Notes under the pieces: generated by a model
The model's input: the letters and a program-made list of their open reading frames with translations, nothing else
The model's database searches: none
What the model was told of the DNA's origin: nothing
DNA from: Chryseobacterium salipaludis
Lineage (GTDB): Bacteria > Bacteroidota > Bacteroidia > Flavobacteriales > Weeksellaceae
Reading direction: 5' to 3'
Assembly (NCBI RefSeq): GCF_022968825.1
Contig: NZ_JALHKS010000002.1
Location: 530,357 to 594,356, forward strand
DNA length: 64,000 nt
Made by a program: the position numbers and the translations under genes
Shown: in pieces, positions 9,839 through 17,002 of the stretch
Layout: each line of letters opens with the position of its first letter
Position numbering within the stretch: the first letter of the stretch is position 1

Positions 9839-9865
9839 GGACAGCAGCAATGCTGTCCTTTTTTG
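9839..9865 (+). terminator. Terminator after recA
   Basis: Perfect 8-bp stem GGACAGCA (9839-9846) / TGCTGTCC (9851-9858) with a GCAA tetraloop, then six T. Confidence 0.92.
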
Positions 9866-9910
9866 TTTAAGGAAGATGTTTTTTATCATTTGTTCAAAAG
9901 ATGTTCGGCA

Positions 9911-10062
9911 TTAAAAGCTACGAACGCAAAGGCGCTTCGCTCAGCAACCTGCGGCAAAGTATACAAAAATTGTAGAGCAGTGCCTTGCTAAATGCAATGC
10001 CCTCGCGTCCTTTTCATTAAAGAGAAGTTTAAAGTTGTCCATAGCGTTCTTAGCGTTAAAAG
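9911..10062. repeat. MITE-like repeat relic between recA and htpG
   Basis: The 392-base gap before htpG contains a stretch bounded by inverted ends: GCTACGAACGC (9917-9927) and GCGTTCTTAGC (10044-10054), 10 of 11 bases complementary, each beside an AAAAG/GTTAAAA flank. Inside are runs such as CGCAAAGG and a short open frame on the minus strand that looks like repeat-derived coding noise. From memory, flavobacterial genomes carry many intergenic copies of sequences with AACGCAAAG / CTTTGCGTT ends. No second full copy was found in this window. Confidence 0.45.
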
Positions 10063-10132
10063 AATTATAGCGTAATCTTAACCGTATTCCAAGCGTATTT
10101 GAGGGAAAACCAGCACGAATTGTCCAGCTTCT

Positions 10133-10146
10133 TGACAATCTGTCAG
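10133..10146 (+). promoter_or_regulatory. Palindrome TGACAATCTGTCA upstream of htpG
   Basis: Inverted repeat TGACA-ATC-TGTCA, ending 61 bases before the htpG ATG. The other heat-shock operon in the window, groES-groEL, also has a CTGTCA at 42236-42241, 53 bases before its start. A shared heat-shock promoter or operator is inferred. Confidence 0.35.
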
Positions 10147-10206
10147 TTTCGTCGGAATGGTGTTCAATTTGAAAAGCTATCGGCATTAATAAAAAACATT
10201 TTAAAG

Positions 10207-12102
10207 ATGACAAAAGGAAATATTAATGTATCGGTGGAAAATATTTTTCCGCTTATTAAAAAGTTTCTCTACAGTGATCACGAAATCTTCCTGCGCGAAC
10301 TGATTTCCAACGCCACGGATGCCACACTGAAACTAAAGCACCTCACCACCATCGGTGAAGCAAAAGTGGAGTATGGTAACCCGATGATTGAAGTTAAAAT
10401 AGATAAGGAAAATAAAACACTCACCATCTCAGACCAGGGAATCGGGATGACCGGTGAGGAGGTCGAAAAATATATCAATCAGGTTGCTTTTTCCGGTGCC
10501 GAAGAGTTTCTGGAGAAATATAAAGACTCCGCCAAAGATGCCGGAATTATCGGACACTTTGGACTTGGCTTTTATTCTGCCTTCATGGTAGCCGAGAAAG
10601 TGGAAATCCTGACCAAGTCATACAAAGATGCGCCGGCGGTGCGCTGGACCTGCGATGGCAGCCCGGAATATATGCTGGAGGAGACGACAGATAAAGCGGA
10701 CCGCGGTACGGAAATCACTCTGCACATCGCTGAAGATTCCACTGAATTTTTGGAAGAATCGCGTATTCGTGAACTACTGTTGAAGTATAACAAATTTATG
10801 CCGGTGCCGATTAAGTTCGGAACCAAAACAGAAACGCTTCCCCTCCCGGAAGATTCCGCTGATGACGCAAAACCCGAAACGGTAACCGTCGACAATATCA
10901 TCAATAATCCAAACCCGGCCTGGACCAAAGCGCCGAGCGAGTTAAAAGATGAAGATTACAAAGCCTTCTATCATGAACTGTACCCGATGCAGTTTGAGGA
11001 GCCTTTATTTCACATTCACCTAAATGTGGATTATCCCTTCAACCTGACCGGAATTCTGTATTTCCCGAAACTGAGCAACAACCTGAACATTGAGAAAGAC
11101 AAAATTCAGCTTTACCAAAATCAGGTGTTCGTCACCGACGAGGTAAAAGGCATTGTACCGGATTTCCTGATGCTGCTGCGCGGTGTTATTGATTCGCCGG
11201 ATATTCCGCTTAACGTTTCCCGTTCCTATCTGCAGGCCGACGGTGCCGTGAAGAAGATTTCCTCTTATATCACCAAGAAAGTGGCAGATAAGATGGTGTC
11301 GCTGATTAATGACAACCGCGAGGAATATGAAAAGAAATGGAATGATATCAAAGTGGTCATCGAATACGGAATGATTTCCGAAGATAAATTCTACGAAAGA
11401 TCCGATAAGTTTGCCCTGTACCCGACCACCGATGGCCAGTATTTCCTTTGGAATGAACTGCAAGAAAAGTTCAAGGAAAACCAAACCGACAAGAACGGTA
11501 ATTTCGTACTGTTATACGCGACCAATGCAGATGAACAGCACAGTTATATCCAGGCTGCAAAAGATAAAGGATATGAGGTGTTGCTGTTCGATTCACCGAT
11601 TGCACCACACCTGATGCAGAAGCTGGAAACCTCAAAAGAGAAAATTTCTTTCGCGAGAGTCGATGCAGACCATATCAACAATCTGATCAAAAAAGAAGAT
11701 TCCGCTATTTCCAAACTGACCGATGATGAAAAAGAATCACTCAAGAAAAATGTGGAAGAAGCGGTGAACGATACCAAGTTTACGGTTCAGGTGGAAGATC
11801 TGGACAGCACGGAAGCACCGTTCCTGATTACCCAGCCTGAGTTTATGCGTCGTATGAAAGACATGCAAGCGACCGGCGGCGGTGGCGGTATGTTTGGCAT
11901 GGGGGGCTTTCCGGAAATGTATAATCTGGTGGTGAACTCCAACAGTGACCTGGCCGGCGAAATCCTGAAGGACGAAAACGCTGAAGAGAAAAACAACAAG
12001 ATCAAATATGCGCTGGATCTGGCAAAACTTTCCCAGAACCTGCTAAAAGGAAAAGACCTTACCGATTTTATCCAAAGAAGCTACGCGCAATTGAGCAAGT
12101 AA
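10207..12102 (+). CDS. htpG: Molecular chaperone HtpG (Hsp90)
   Basis: 631-residue cytosolic Hsp90-family chaperone. The start at 10207 (MTKGNINV) matches the usual N-terminus; the open frame reaches further upstream but only through repeat-like sequence. The GHKL ATP-binding site is intact: ELISNATDAT, SDQGIGMT, and the lid GHFGLGFYSAFMVA. The middle-domain catalytic Arg segment NVSRSYLQ and the C-terminal dimerisation region are present. A Gly-rich stretch (ATGGGGGMFGMGG) near residue 560 loops between helices. Single gene with a terminator. Confidence 0.97.
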   Translation: MTKGNINVSVENIFPLIKKFLYSDHEIFLRELISNATDATLKLKHLTTIGEAKVEYGNPMIEVKIDKENKTLTISDQGIGMTGEEVEKYINQVAFSGAEEFLEKYKDSAKDAGIIGHFGLGFYSAFMVAEKVEILTKSYKDAPAVRWTCDGSPEYMLEETTDKADRGTEITLHIAEDSTEFLEESRIRELLLKYNKFMPVPIKFGTKTETLPLPEDSADDAKPETVTVDNIINNPNPAWTKAPSELKDEDYKAFYHELYPMQFEEPLFHIHLNVDYPFNLTGILYFPKLSNNLNIEKDKIQLYQNQVFVTDEVKGIVPDFLMLLRGVIDSPDIPLNVSRSYLQADGAVKKISSYITKKVADKMVSLINDNREEYEKKWNDIKVVIEYGMISEDKFYERSDKFALYPTTDGQYFLWNELQEKFKENQTDKNGNFVLLYATNADEQHSYIQAAKDKGYEVLLFDSPIAPHLMQKLETSKEKISFARVDADHINNLIKKEDSAISKLTDDEKESLKKNVEEAVNDTKFTVQVEDLDSTEAPFLITQPEFMRRMKDMQATGGGGGMFGMGGFPEMYNLVVNSNSDLAGEILKDENAEEKNNKIKYALDLAKLSQNLLKGKDLTDFIQRSYAQLSK

Positions 12103-12134
12103 TTCTTCAAGACTAATTATTTTTTTCATGATAG

Positions 12135-12166
12135 AGCTGCACTGGTGAACGGTGCAGCTTTTTCTT
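12135..12166 (+). terminator. Terminator after htpG
   Basis: Stem AGCTGCAC / GTGCAGCT (12135-12142 with 12152-12159), followed by TTTTTCTTT. Confidence 0.85.
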
Positions 12167-12320
12167 TGCATAACAAACTGACATATTATGTATTAAATAC
12201 AATCAAAGGAAATGCTTGAATATGTTTTAATCAGAACCGTGCCTAAAGCGTAGCAAAAAAAGCAAGGTGTAGACTTCAGAACCTGTTTATTTTTCTTATT
12301 ATTACAAAAAGTTTCAAAAT

Positions 12321-14417
12321 ATGAAAAAAGCAGTACTCTTTCTGTTGGGGTTGAGCCCCTTGCTCGCACTGGCTCAGTCACAACAAAAACTTAGTGCCGA
12401 ATTTGCAGCTCAGAACAGAGCCAACCAACAAAAATATGATCAGCTACTACTAAGCACCAGAAAAAATGTAAAGCCGGATGCGGTTTCCCAAGAGAAGGCT
12501 ACCTTGGCTGGTTTCGCCGGGAAAATTCCTGTCTTTCTGGAATCATCTGACCGTCGGGCCAACAACAGTGCAAATGTGACTGCTCTGCAAAACGGCACAC
12601 TTCCCGGACTAAACGGTGTTAAACTTGAAGGAAATGGGATTAACATTCTGGTCATGGATGGTGGCCGCATCTTTGAAAAACATGTAGAATTCGGAGCAGT
12701 TAATGGTGTGCCAGCTGTTCAAAGAGTAGAAGATAAAGAGAATGGTGCAGCCTATTATTCAAGCCATGCAACCAATGTGGCTGGAATTATCGGCGCAGAA
12801 GGCATTGGTAATTTTGGACCTCCATACGGAGCAAAAGGTGTTATAGGTGTCCTTCCAAAATCCACTTTTGATAGTTATACGTTTTATACTACGCCTTCAG
12901 GAAATAACTACGTAAAACTTAATGATGCCAGTACGGCAAATATTTCAAATCATTCCTACGGAATCAATTTGGGCTGGACTTATGTTTCTACGCCCAACAG
13001 TATCTATCCCACAGCAGGCTATTATTGGCTCGCAAATTATGAGTTAAATAATCTTGACACCTATTCAGGAAGCTATTTTGATCAGGATGCCGCTTTTGAT
13101 AAAATTGTATATAACAATCCTAATCATATTGTTGTTAAGTCTGCCGGAAATTACTACGGCATCGGTCCGAAACCTGGCGATAAAGCATACAAGTTCGATG
13201 AAACGCTCGAAAAATATGTTCTTTTTGAACCGGGAGATGTATTACCTGCAAAGAACTGTAGCAAGGGATATTACTGCATCGGCTGGGGATCCTTGGCCAA
13301 AAACATCATTGTTGTTGGCGCCACTGAGCAACTTGGTACTAACAATAATGAATATACGGAGCCAGGAGATGTGTTGAAAGCAAGCTACAGCAGCGCCGGT
13401 CCGCGCCGTGATGGTGCTATTAAGCCGGATATCAGCGCGGTAGGCTCTATGCATGCTGTTGCCAACTTTACTTCTACTATCTTATTTAATGAATATGCGA
13501 TTAATAGTGGCACCTCTTTCTCTGCTCCTGTGGTCACAGGTATAGCCGGTGCTGTCACCGAACTTACCCGAAACCTGAAAGGGGAGGCGGATTTTATTTA
13601 CAAAGCGGATGAAATGAAAGCCTTGCTCACACATACAGCGAATGATGTAGGAAATGAGGGTCCGGATGTCTGGTATGGCTGGGGATTCGTTGATGCCGGT
13701 AAAGCAGCTACGGCCGTCATCGAAAAAGAAGCTGGCAAAACTTTATTTGAGAGAAAAAATCTCACCAGCGGCAGCGCCCAATCGGTGGAAGTCTTTGCAG
13801 AAGGCGGGAAACCATTAAAAGCTTCTATTTCCTGGGTAGATCCGGCAGCGGAACCTTTTGAAACAGATGAGCAACTGCAGAATGACTTGTCCTCCCGTTT
13901 AGTTAACGATCTGGATTTGCGTATCACTGATACGACCACCAATGAAACGTATTTCCCGTGGCGACTCAATCCCAATGCGCCGATGGAACTTGCCACCAAA
14001 GGAGATAACACTGTAGACAATGTAGAGCAGGTCCTGCTGGATAATCCGGTCGCAGGCCGGAAATACCGCATTGAAGTGTCCAACAAAGGAACGCTAAAGG
14101 ATCAGGATGACAACGCTACGACACAAAACTACGCCCTGCTCGTCACCGGTATTGTACCTGAAAGTGCGCTGGCTTCTGTTGAAGTTTCCAAAGAAACCGT
14201 AACGGTGTACCCAACCGTGGTGCAATCAGAAGTGAATGTACTGATTCCGGGCAAAGCAGAATCGATTGAAATGTATGATATGGCCGGCAAGCGCGTGCTG
14301 AACATTCGTGCCAAGGCGTACCAGACAGTAGATGTCAGCCGACTGCCTGCGGGAATGTACATTATCAAAGTGGTAGCAGATGGGCAAACCGTTACCAAGA
14401 AGATTATTAAGAAGTAA
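12321..14417 (+). CDS. S8 subtilase with type IX secretion (T9SS) C-terminal domain
   Basis: 698-residue secreted serine protease. The signal peptide ends near LALAQ (residue 19). The catalytic triad is visible as Asp113 (ILVMDGG), His149 (SSHATNVAG) and Ser399 (SGTSFSAP). A jelly-roll-like region follows the protease domain. The last 75 residues are a type A T9SS sorting domain: VYPTVVQSEVNV, the MYDMAGKRV turn, LPAGMYIIKV and a basic end KKIIKK. Such domains direct passage over the outer membrane by the Por/Gld machinery and anchoring or release. Substrate unknown. A single-gene unit with its own terminator. Confidence 0.93.
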   Translation: MKKAVLFLLGLSPLLALAQSQQKLSAEFAAQNRANQQKYDQLLLSTRKNVKPDAVSQEKATLAGFAGKIPVFLESSDRRANNSANVTALQNGTLPGLNGVKLEGNGINILVMDGGRIFEKHVEFGAVNGVPAVQRVEDKENGAAYYSSHATNVAGIIGAEGIGNFGPPYGAKGVIGVLPKSTFDSYTFYTTPSGNNYVKLNDASTANISNHSYGINLGWTYVSTPNSIYPTAGYYWLANYELNNLDTYSGSYFDQDAAFDKIVYNNPNHIVVKSAGNYYGIGPKPGDKAYKFDETLEKYVLFEPGDVLPAKNCSKGYYCIGWGSLAKNIIVVGATEQLGTNNNEYTEPGDVLKASYSSAGPRRDGAIKPDISAVGSMHAVANFTSTILFNEYAINSGTSFSAPVVTGIAGAVTELTRNLKGEADFIYKADEMKALLTHTANDVGNEGPDVWYGWGFVDAGKAATAVIEKEAGKTLFERKNLTSGSAQSVEVFAEGGKPLKASISWVDPAAEPFETDEQLQNDLSSRLVNDLDLRITDTTTNETYFPWRLNPNAPMELATKGDNTVDNVEQVLLDNPVAGRKYRIEVSNKGTLKDQDDNATTQNYALLVTGIVPESALASVEVSKETVTVYPTVVQSEVNVLIPGKAESIEMYDMAGKRVLNIRAKAYQTVDVSRLPAGMYIIKVVADGQTVTKKIIKK

Positions 14418-14436
14418 AGTATAACATCACAACGAA

Positions 14437-14465
14437 AATCCCTGCTGCGCGCAGGGGTTTTTGCT
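14437..14465 (+). terminator. Terminator after the subtilase gene
   Basis: Stem ATCCCTGC / GCAGGGGT around TGCGC, followed by a T-rich run (GTTTTTGC). Confidence 0.8.
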
Positions 14466-14525
14466 TCAAAATCAGAAAAAACTCGGTGGCATTCTTTTAG
14501 CCGTTACTCCCGATAAATACCACAA

Positions 14526-14807
14526 ATGAAAGTCCTGACCCTCATCACCATAATTATCACAACACTTATGGCCTGCAATTCCAATAAAAAACCAAGTCTC
14601 GCCGAGGATCTGCAAAAGCAGCACGAGGAGAATTTACGAAAATTTGACAGTCTCCACGGTGGAGACCTCACAGAAGCCGAAAAGCGTCAGCGAGACAGCC
14701 TCGCGGGCTATATCGGTAACCAGCCTGTCTTTCACCAGTCTCATGGCGAGATGACGACGCCGATCGAGGAAATTAAACCGAAGTCGGAAAAACCGAAAAA
14801 GAAGTAA
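14526..14807 (+). CDS. Small hypothetical lipoprotein
   Basis: 93 residues with a lipoprotein signal (hydrophobic TLITIIITT then lipobox LMAC, Cys at residue 17). The mature part is short, charged and probably helical, ending in a Lys/Pro tail (PKSEKPKKK). No family recognised. It converges with the alkyltransferase-like gene on the other strand, with only 13 bases between the stop codons and no terminator seen between them. Location at the inner or outer membrane is inferred from the lipobox only. Confidence 0.75.
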   Translation: MKVLTLITIIITTLMACNSNKKPSLAEDLQKQHEENLRKFDSLHGGDLTEAEKRQRDSLAGYIGNQPVFHQSHGEMTTPIEEIKPKSEKPKKK

Positions 14808-14820
14808 GAATAGTTACTGC

Positions 14821-15129
14821 TTAAGGAATATCTTCAATCTCTTCCAGCGGATTCCAAAACACGGTTTCGAAATTCCGGACACGGTAGTTCTCGACTTCTA
14901 AACCTTCGCTGCGCAAAATTTCAGCATGCGGCATCACCGCAATCCGGCCACCGGCGCCAATCACGCGCTGAACCGGAACGTCTGCCGGCGCATGACCCAT
15001 GGCCTGTCCTACATGTCTCGCGTGGTGCGGATATCCCACGGCGGTAGCAATAGCACCATAGGTCGTGACTTTTCCGCGCGGAATCATCCGGGTAATCTCA
15101 TAAATATGTTTTCGGAAGAGTGGATCCAT
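14821..15129 (-). CDS. MGMT-family alkyltransferase-like protein (ATL), Cys-less
   Basis: 102 residues covering only the C-terminal DNA-binding domain of O6-alkylguanine-DNA alkyltransferases: IPRGKVTTYGAIA, the helix-turn-helix with the Arg finger (HARHVGQAMGHAP), then the active-site strand. The usual PCHRV reads PVQRV (near residue 54), so the acceptor Cys and its His are both replaced. ATL proteins bind alkylated guanines without repairing them and recruit nucleotide excision repair; they normally show PWHRV or PWQRV. A Val at this place is unusual. No repair partner gene is adjacent. Confidence 0.88.
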   Translation of the reverse strand: MDPLFRKHIYEITRMIPRGKVTTYGAIATAVGYPHHARHVGQAMGHAPADVPVQRVIGAGGRIAVMPHAEILRSEGLEVENYRVRNFETVFWNPLEEIEDIP

Positions 15130-15222
15130 AACCTAAAGGTACAGGTTTTATCAAAACACAATTGCTAATCTTGGTCGGAATTTTCTATAAATGGTTAGAA
15201 ACGGTCAGAGTCGAGTTCATAT

Positions 15223-15337
15223 AAGCCCGAAGGGCTGACATTATTCTAGAGCTGACATTATTCTAGGGCTAATATAATTGTAGAATAAAACAATTAAACA
15301 TCGCAACAAAGCCCGAAGGGCTGAAATTATTATAGGG
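15223..15337. repeat. REP-like repeats with GCCCGAAGGGC hairpins
   Basis: Two copies of AGCCCGAAGGGCTGA (a GCCC-GAA-GGGC hairpin) at 15224-15238 and 15309-15324, each followed by CATTATTCTAG or AATTATTATAG, plus a half copy CTGACATTATTCTAG at 15252-15266. Units of this form are common in Bacteroidota intergenic DNA and are linked elsewhere to REP-associated (IS200-like) transposases. None is encoded here. They fill the left of the 600-base gap 15130-15730, whose right part holds a GC hairpin, the 65-base repeat and a terminator. Confidence 0.7.
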
Positions 15338-15388
15338 TTTTCATTATCATACACATTATTATGAGCACGGTGGGTCCGCCGCTGTATC

Positions 15389-15420
15389 TTTCGGCGCGGC
15401 GCGCAAGCGCCGCGCCGAAA
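15389..15420. repeat. GC-rich perfect hairpin
   Basis: A 14-bp perfect stem TTTCGGCGCGGCGC / GCGCCGCGCCGAAA with a GCAA tetraloop. No run of T follows on either strand, so it is not a standard terminator. It is one of several similar GC-rich hairpins at gene borders in this window. Confidence 0.7.
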
Positions 15421-15572
15421 AGAATGCCTGTTTATCTCGGCCTAAGACAAGGTTTCCATCGCGGCTATTTGGGAAAGGTCGTGCGATCTGGAAAAGAGGC
15501 AGAGCTCCCGAAATATGCCTTCGCAAGCTGATCCTTTCAGAAAATAAACTTTCCTGCCACCATAGCCCGGAG

Positions 15573-15637
15573 TGAACGGCCTGTCTGAGCTCTGCCGCGC
15601 CGGCCACGGGCCGGCGCGGCAAGCGAGTAGTGAAAGC
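15573..15637 (-). repeat. 65-base repeat, copy A (inverted relative to copy B)
   Basis: On the minus strand this reads GCTTTCACTACTCGCTTGCC, then a 13-bp GC hairpin (15593-15621, loop ACG), then GAGCTCAGACAGGCCGTTCA. Copy B at 16794-16857 on the plus strand is almost identical; the differences lie in the hairpin loop. Confidence 0.85.
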
Positions 15638-15675
15638 CGGGCCACCCTGCCGCAAAAGCGTATCCTCCCTGCTCC

Positions 15676-15709
15676 AAAAAAAATCGCCCTTCCGTGTCCG
15701 GAAAGGCGA
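15676..15709 (-). terminator. Terminator of the deoxyhypusine-synthase-like gene
   Basis: On the minus strand the stem TCGCCTTTCCG / CGGAAGGGCGA with a 4-base loop is followed by eight T (A-run 15676-15683 on the plus strand), 22 bases past the stop codon. Confidence 0.88.
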
Positions 15710-15730
15710 ATGTATCGAAGTGGGTAACGC

Positions 15731-16705
15731 TTACGAATTCTCCAGAATATACGAGAACATAAGTGGCGCACAAATCGTCGCATCACTCTCTACAATATAT
15801 TTCGGGGTGTTGATGTCCAGTTTTCCCCACGTAATTTTTTCGTTCGGCACCGCACCGGAGTACGAACCGTAAGAGGTGGTCGAATCCGAAATCTGACAGA
15901 AATACGACCAGAACGGCGTATCGGTCATTTCAAGGTCCTGGTACAGCATCGGCACCACGCAGATCGGGAAGTCACCAGCGATACCACCGCCCACCTGGAA
16001 GAAACCGATTCCTTTGCCGCTGCAGTTTTTCGGGTACCAGTCGGCCAGGAACATCATATATTCAATCCCGGATTTCATGGTGGATGGCTTCAGTTCGCCC
16101 TTGATGCAGTAGCTCGAGAAAATGTTCCCCATGGTGGAATCTTCCCAGCCCGGCACGACGATCGGCAGGTTCTTTTCCGCGGCGGCCAGCATCCAGGAGT
16201 TTTCTTTTGGGATTTCGTAATACTGCTCCAGTACGCCCGACAACAGCATTTTGTACATATATTCATGCGGGAAATACCGCTCACCTTTTGCCTCTGCATC
16301 TTTCCAGATTTCTACGATGTGCTTTTGCAGCCTGCGGAAAGCTTCCTCCTCGGGAATGCAGGTATCCGTCACGCGGTTCAGGCCTTTTTCCAGCAGGTCC
16401 CATTCTTCCTGCGGCGTCAGATCGCGGTAGTTTGGCACGCGCACATAATGCGAATGCGCCACCAGGTTCATCAGATCCTCTTCCAGGTTGGCACCGGTAC
16501 AGGAAATAATCTGTACTTTGTCCTGGCGGATCATCTCGGCCAGAATCTTTCCGATTTCTGCGGTGGACATGGCCCCCGCCAGCGTAATCATCATTTTTCC
16601 GCCGTCTTTCAGGTGGGCCACATAGCCTTTGGAAGCGTCCACGAGTGCCGCCGAATTAAAATGCAGATAATATTTTTCGATAAAATCGGTGATGGGTTTA
16701 TTCAT
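15731..16705 (-). CDS. Deoxyhypusine synthase family protein (possible homospermidine synthase)
   Basis: 324-residue NAD-dependent aminobutyl transferase fold. It has the family elements MITLAGAMSTAEIG, ISCTGANLEEDL, IVVPGWEDSTMG, FFQVGGGIAGDFPI and the catalytic-Lys end ITWGKLD (near residue 295). In eukaryotes and archaea the enzyme modifies eIF5A with spermidine. Bacteria have EF-P and no eIF5A target, and characterised bacterial members make homospermidine or related polyamines, so a polyamine role is the best inference. No arginine decarboxylase or agmatinase gene is adjacent. It stands alone between inverted copies of a repeat, with its own promoter box and terminator. Confidence 0.9.
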   Translation of the reverse strand: MNKPITDFIEKYYLHFNSAALVDASKGYVAHLKDGGKMMITLAGAMSTAEIGKILAEMIRQDKVQIISCTGANLEEDLMNLVAHSHYVRVPNYRDLTPQEEWDLLEKGLNRVTDTCIPEEEAFRRLQKHIVEIWKDAEAKGERYFPHEYMYKMLLSGVLEQYYEIPKENSWMLAAAEKNLPIVVPGWEDSTMGNIFSSYCIKGELKPSTMKSGIEYMMFLADWYPKNCSGKGIGFFQVGGGIAGDFPICVVPMLYQDLEMTDTPFWSYFCQISDSTTSYGSYSGAVPNEKITWGKLDINTPKYIVESDATICAPLMFSYILENS

Positions 16706-16721
16706 AATTTTTCAGTTTAAG

Positions 16722-16729
16722 CAAAGATA
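16722..16729 (-). promoter_or_regulatory. -7 element of the deoxyhypusine-synthase-like gene
   Basis: TATCTTTG on the minus strand, an exact TAnnTTTG match, ending 17 bases before the start codon. Confidence 0.6.
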
Positions 16730-16793
16730 GTCAATTTAGGTAATTTTTCTTTTCAGGAGCAGGCAGCGTGCACCGGTGCCGGGGAGCGGTCGC

Positions 16794-16857
16794 GCTTTCA
16801 CTACTCGCTTGCCGCGCCGGCTACGGCCGGCGCGGCAGAGCTCAGACAGGCCGTTCA
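16794..16857 (+). repeat. 65-base repeat, copy B
   Basis: Plus-strand copy of the element at 15573-15637: GCTTTCACTACTCGC, a 12-bp GC stem with TACG loop, then GAGCTCAGACAGGCCGTTCA. It is followed by ATCGCGGCTATTTCGGA, of which a related ATCGCGGCTATTTGGGA occurs in direct orientation near 15459-15475. Confidence 0.85.
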
Positions 16858-16945
16858 ATCGCGGCTATTTCGGACGGGCAGTTTGTTTCGGCAGGAATAC
16901 TGATGTCTGTAAGAGAAGGACAAGTCCGCCTTTGCCAAGATGGTG

Positions 16946-16974
16946 AAAAAGCCGCGGCGCCCGAAGGCGCCGCG
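16946..16974 (-). terminator. Terminator of the AraC-type regulator gene
   Basis: Minus-strand stem CGCGGCGCC / GGCGCCGCG with a TTCG tetraloop, followed by GCTTTTT, about 30 bases past the stop. The rest of the gap 16706-17002 holds the promoter box and repeat copy B. Confidence 0.85.
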
Positions 16975-17002
16975 AAAGGTTCTCTCTTCGATGAACACAC
17001 CG

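Noticed and set aside
10099..10206. Longer N-terminus for HtpG (36 extra codons)
   Set aside because: The extra residues do not resemble Hsp90, start with a non-ATG codon and cover the palindromic promoter region; the ATG at 10207 matches the family start.
9941..10213. 90-codon minus-strand frame upstream of htpG
   Set aside because: It runs over the MITE-like repeat and the htpG promoter and start region; the product reads like translated repeat sequence and not like a gene.
15223..15337. Possible CRISPR array
   Set aside because: Repeat units are of unequal spacing, one is a fragment, spacers are not of constant length, and no cas gene is near. REP-like is the better explanation.
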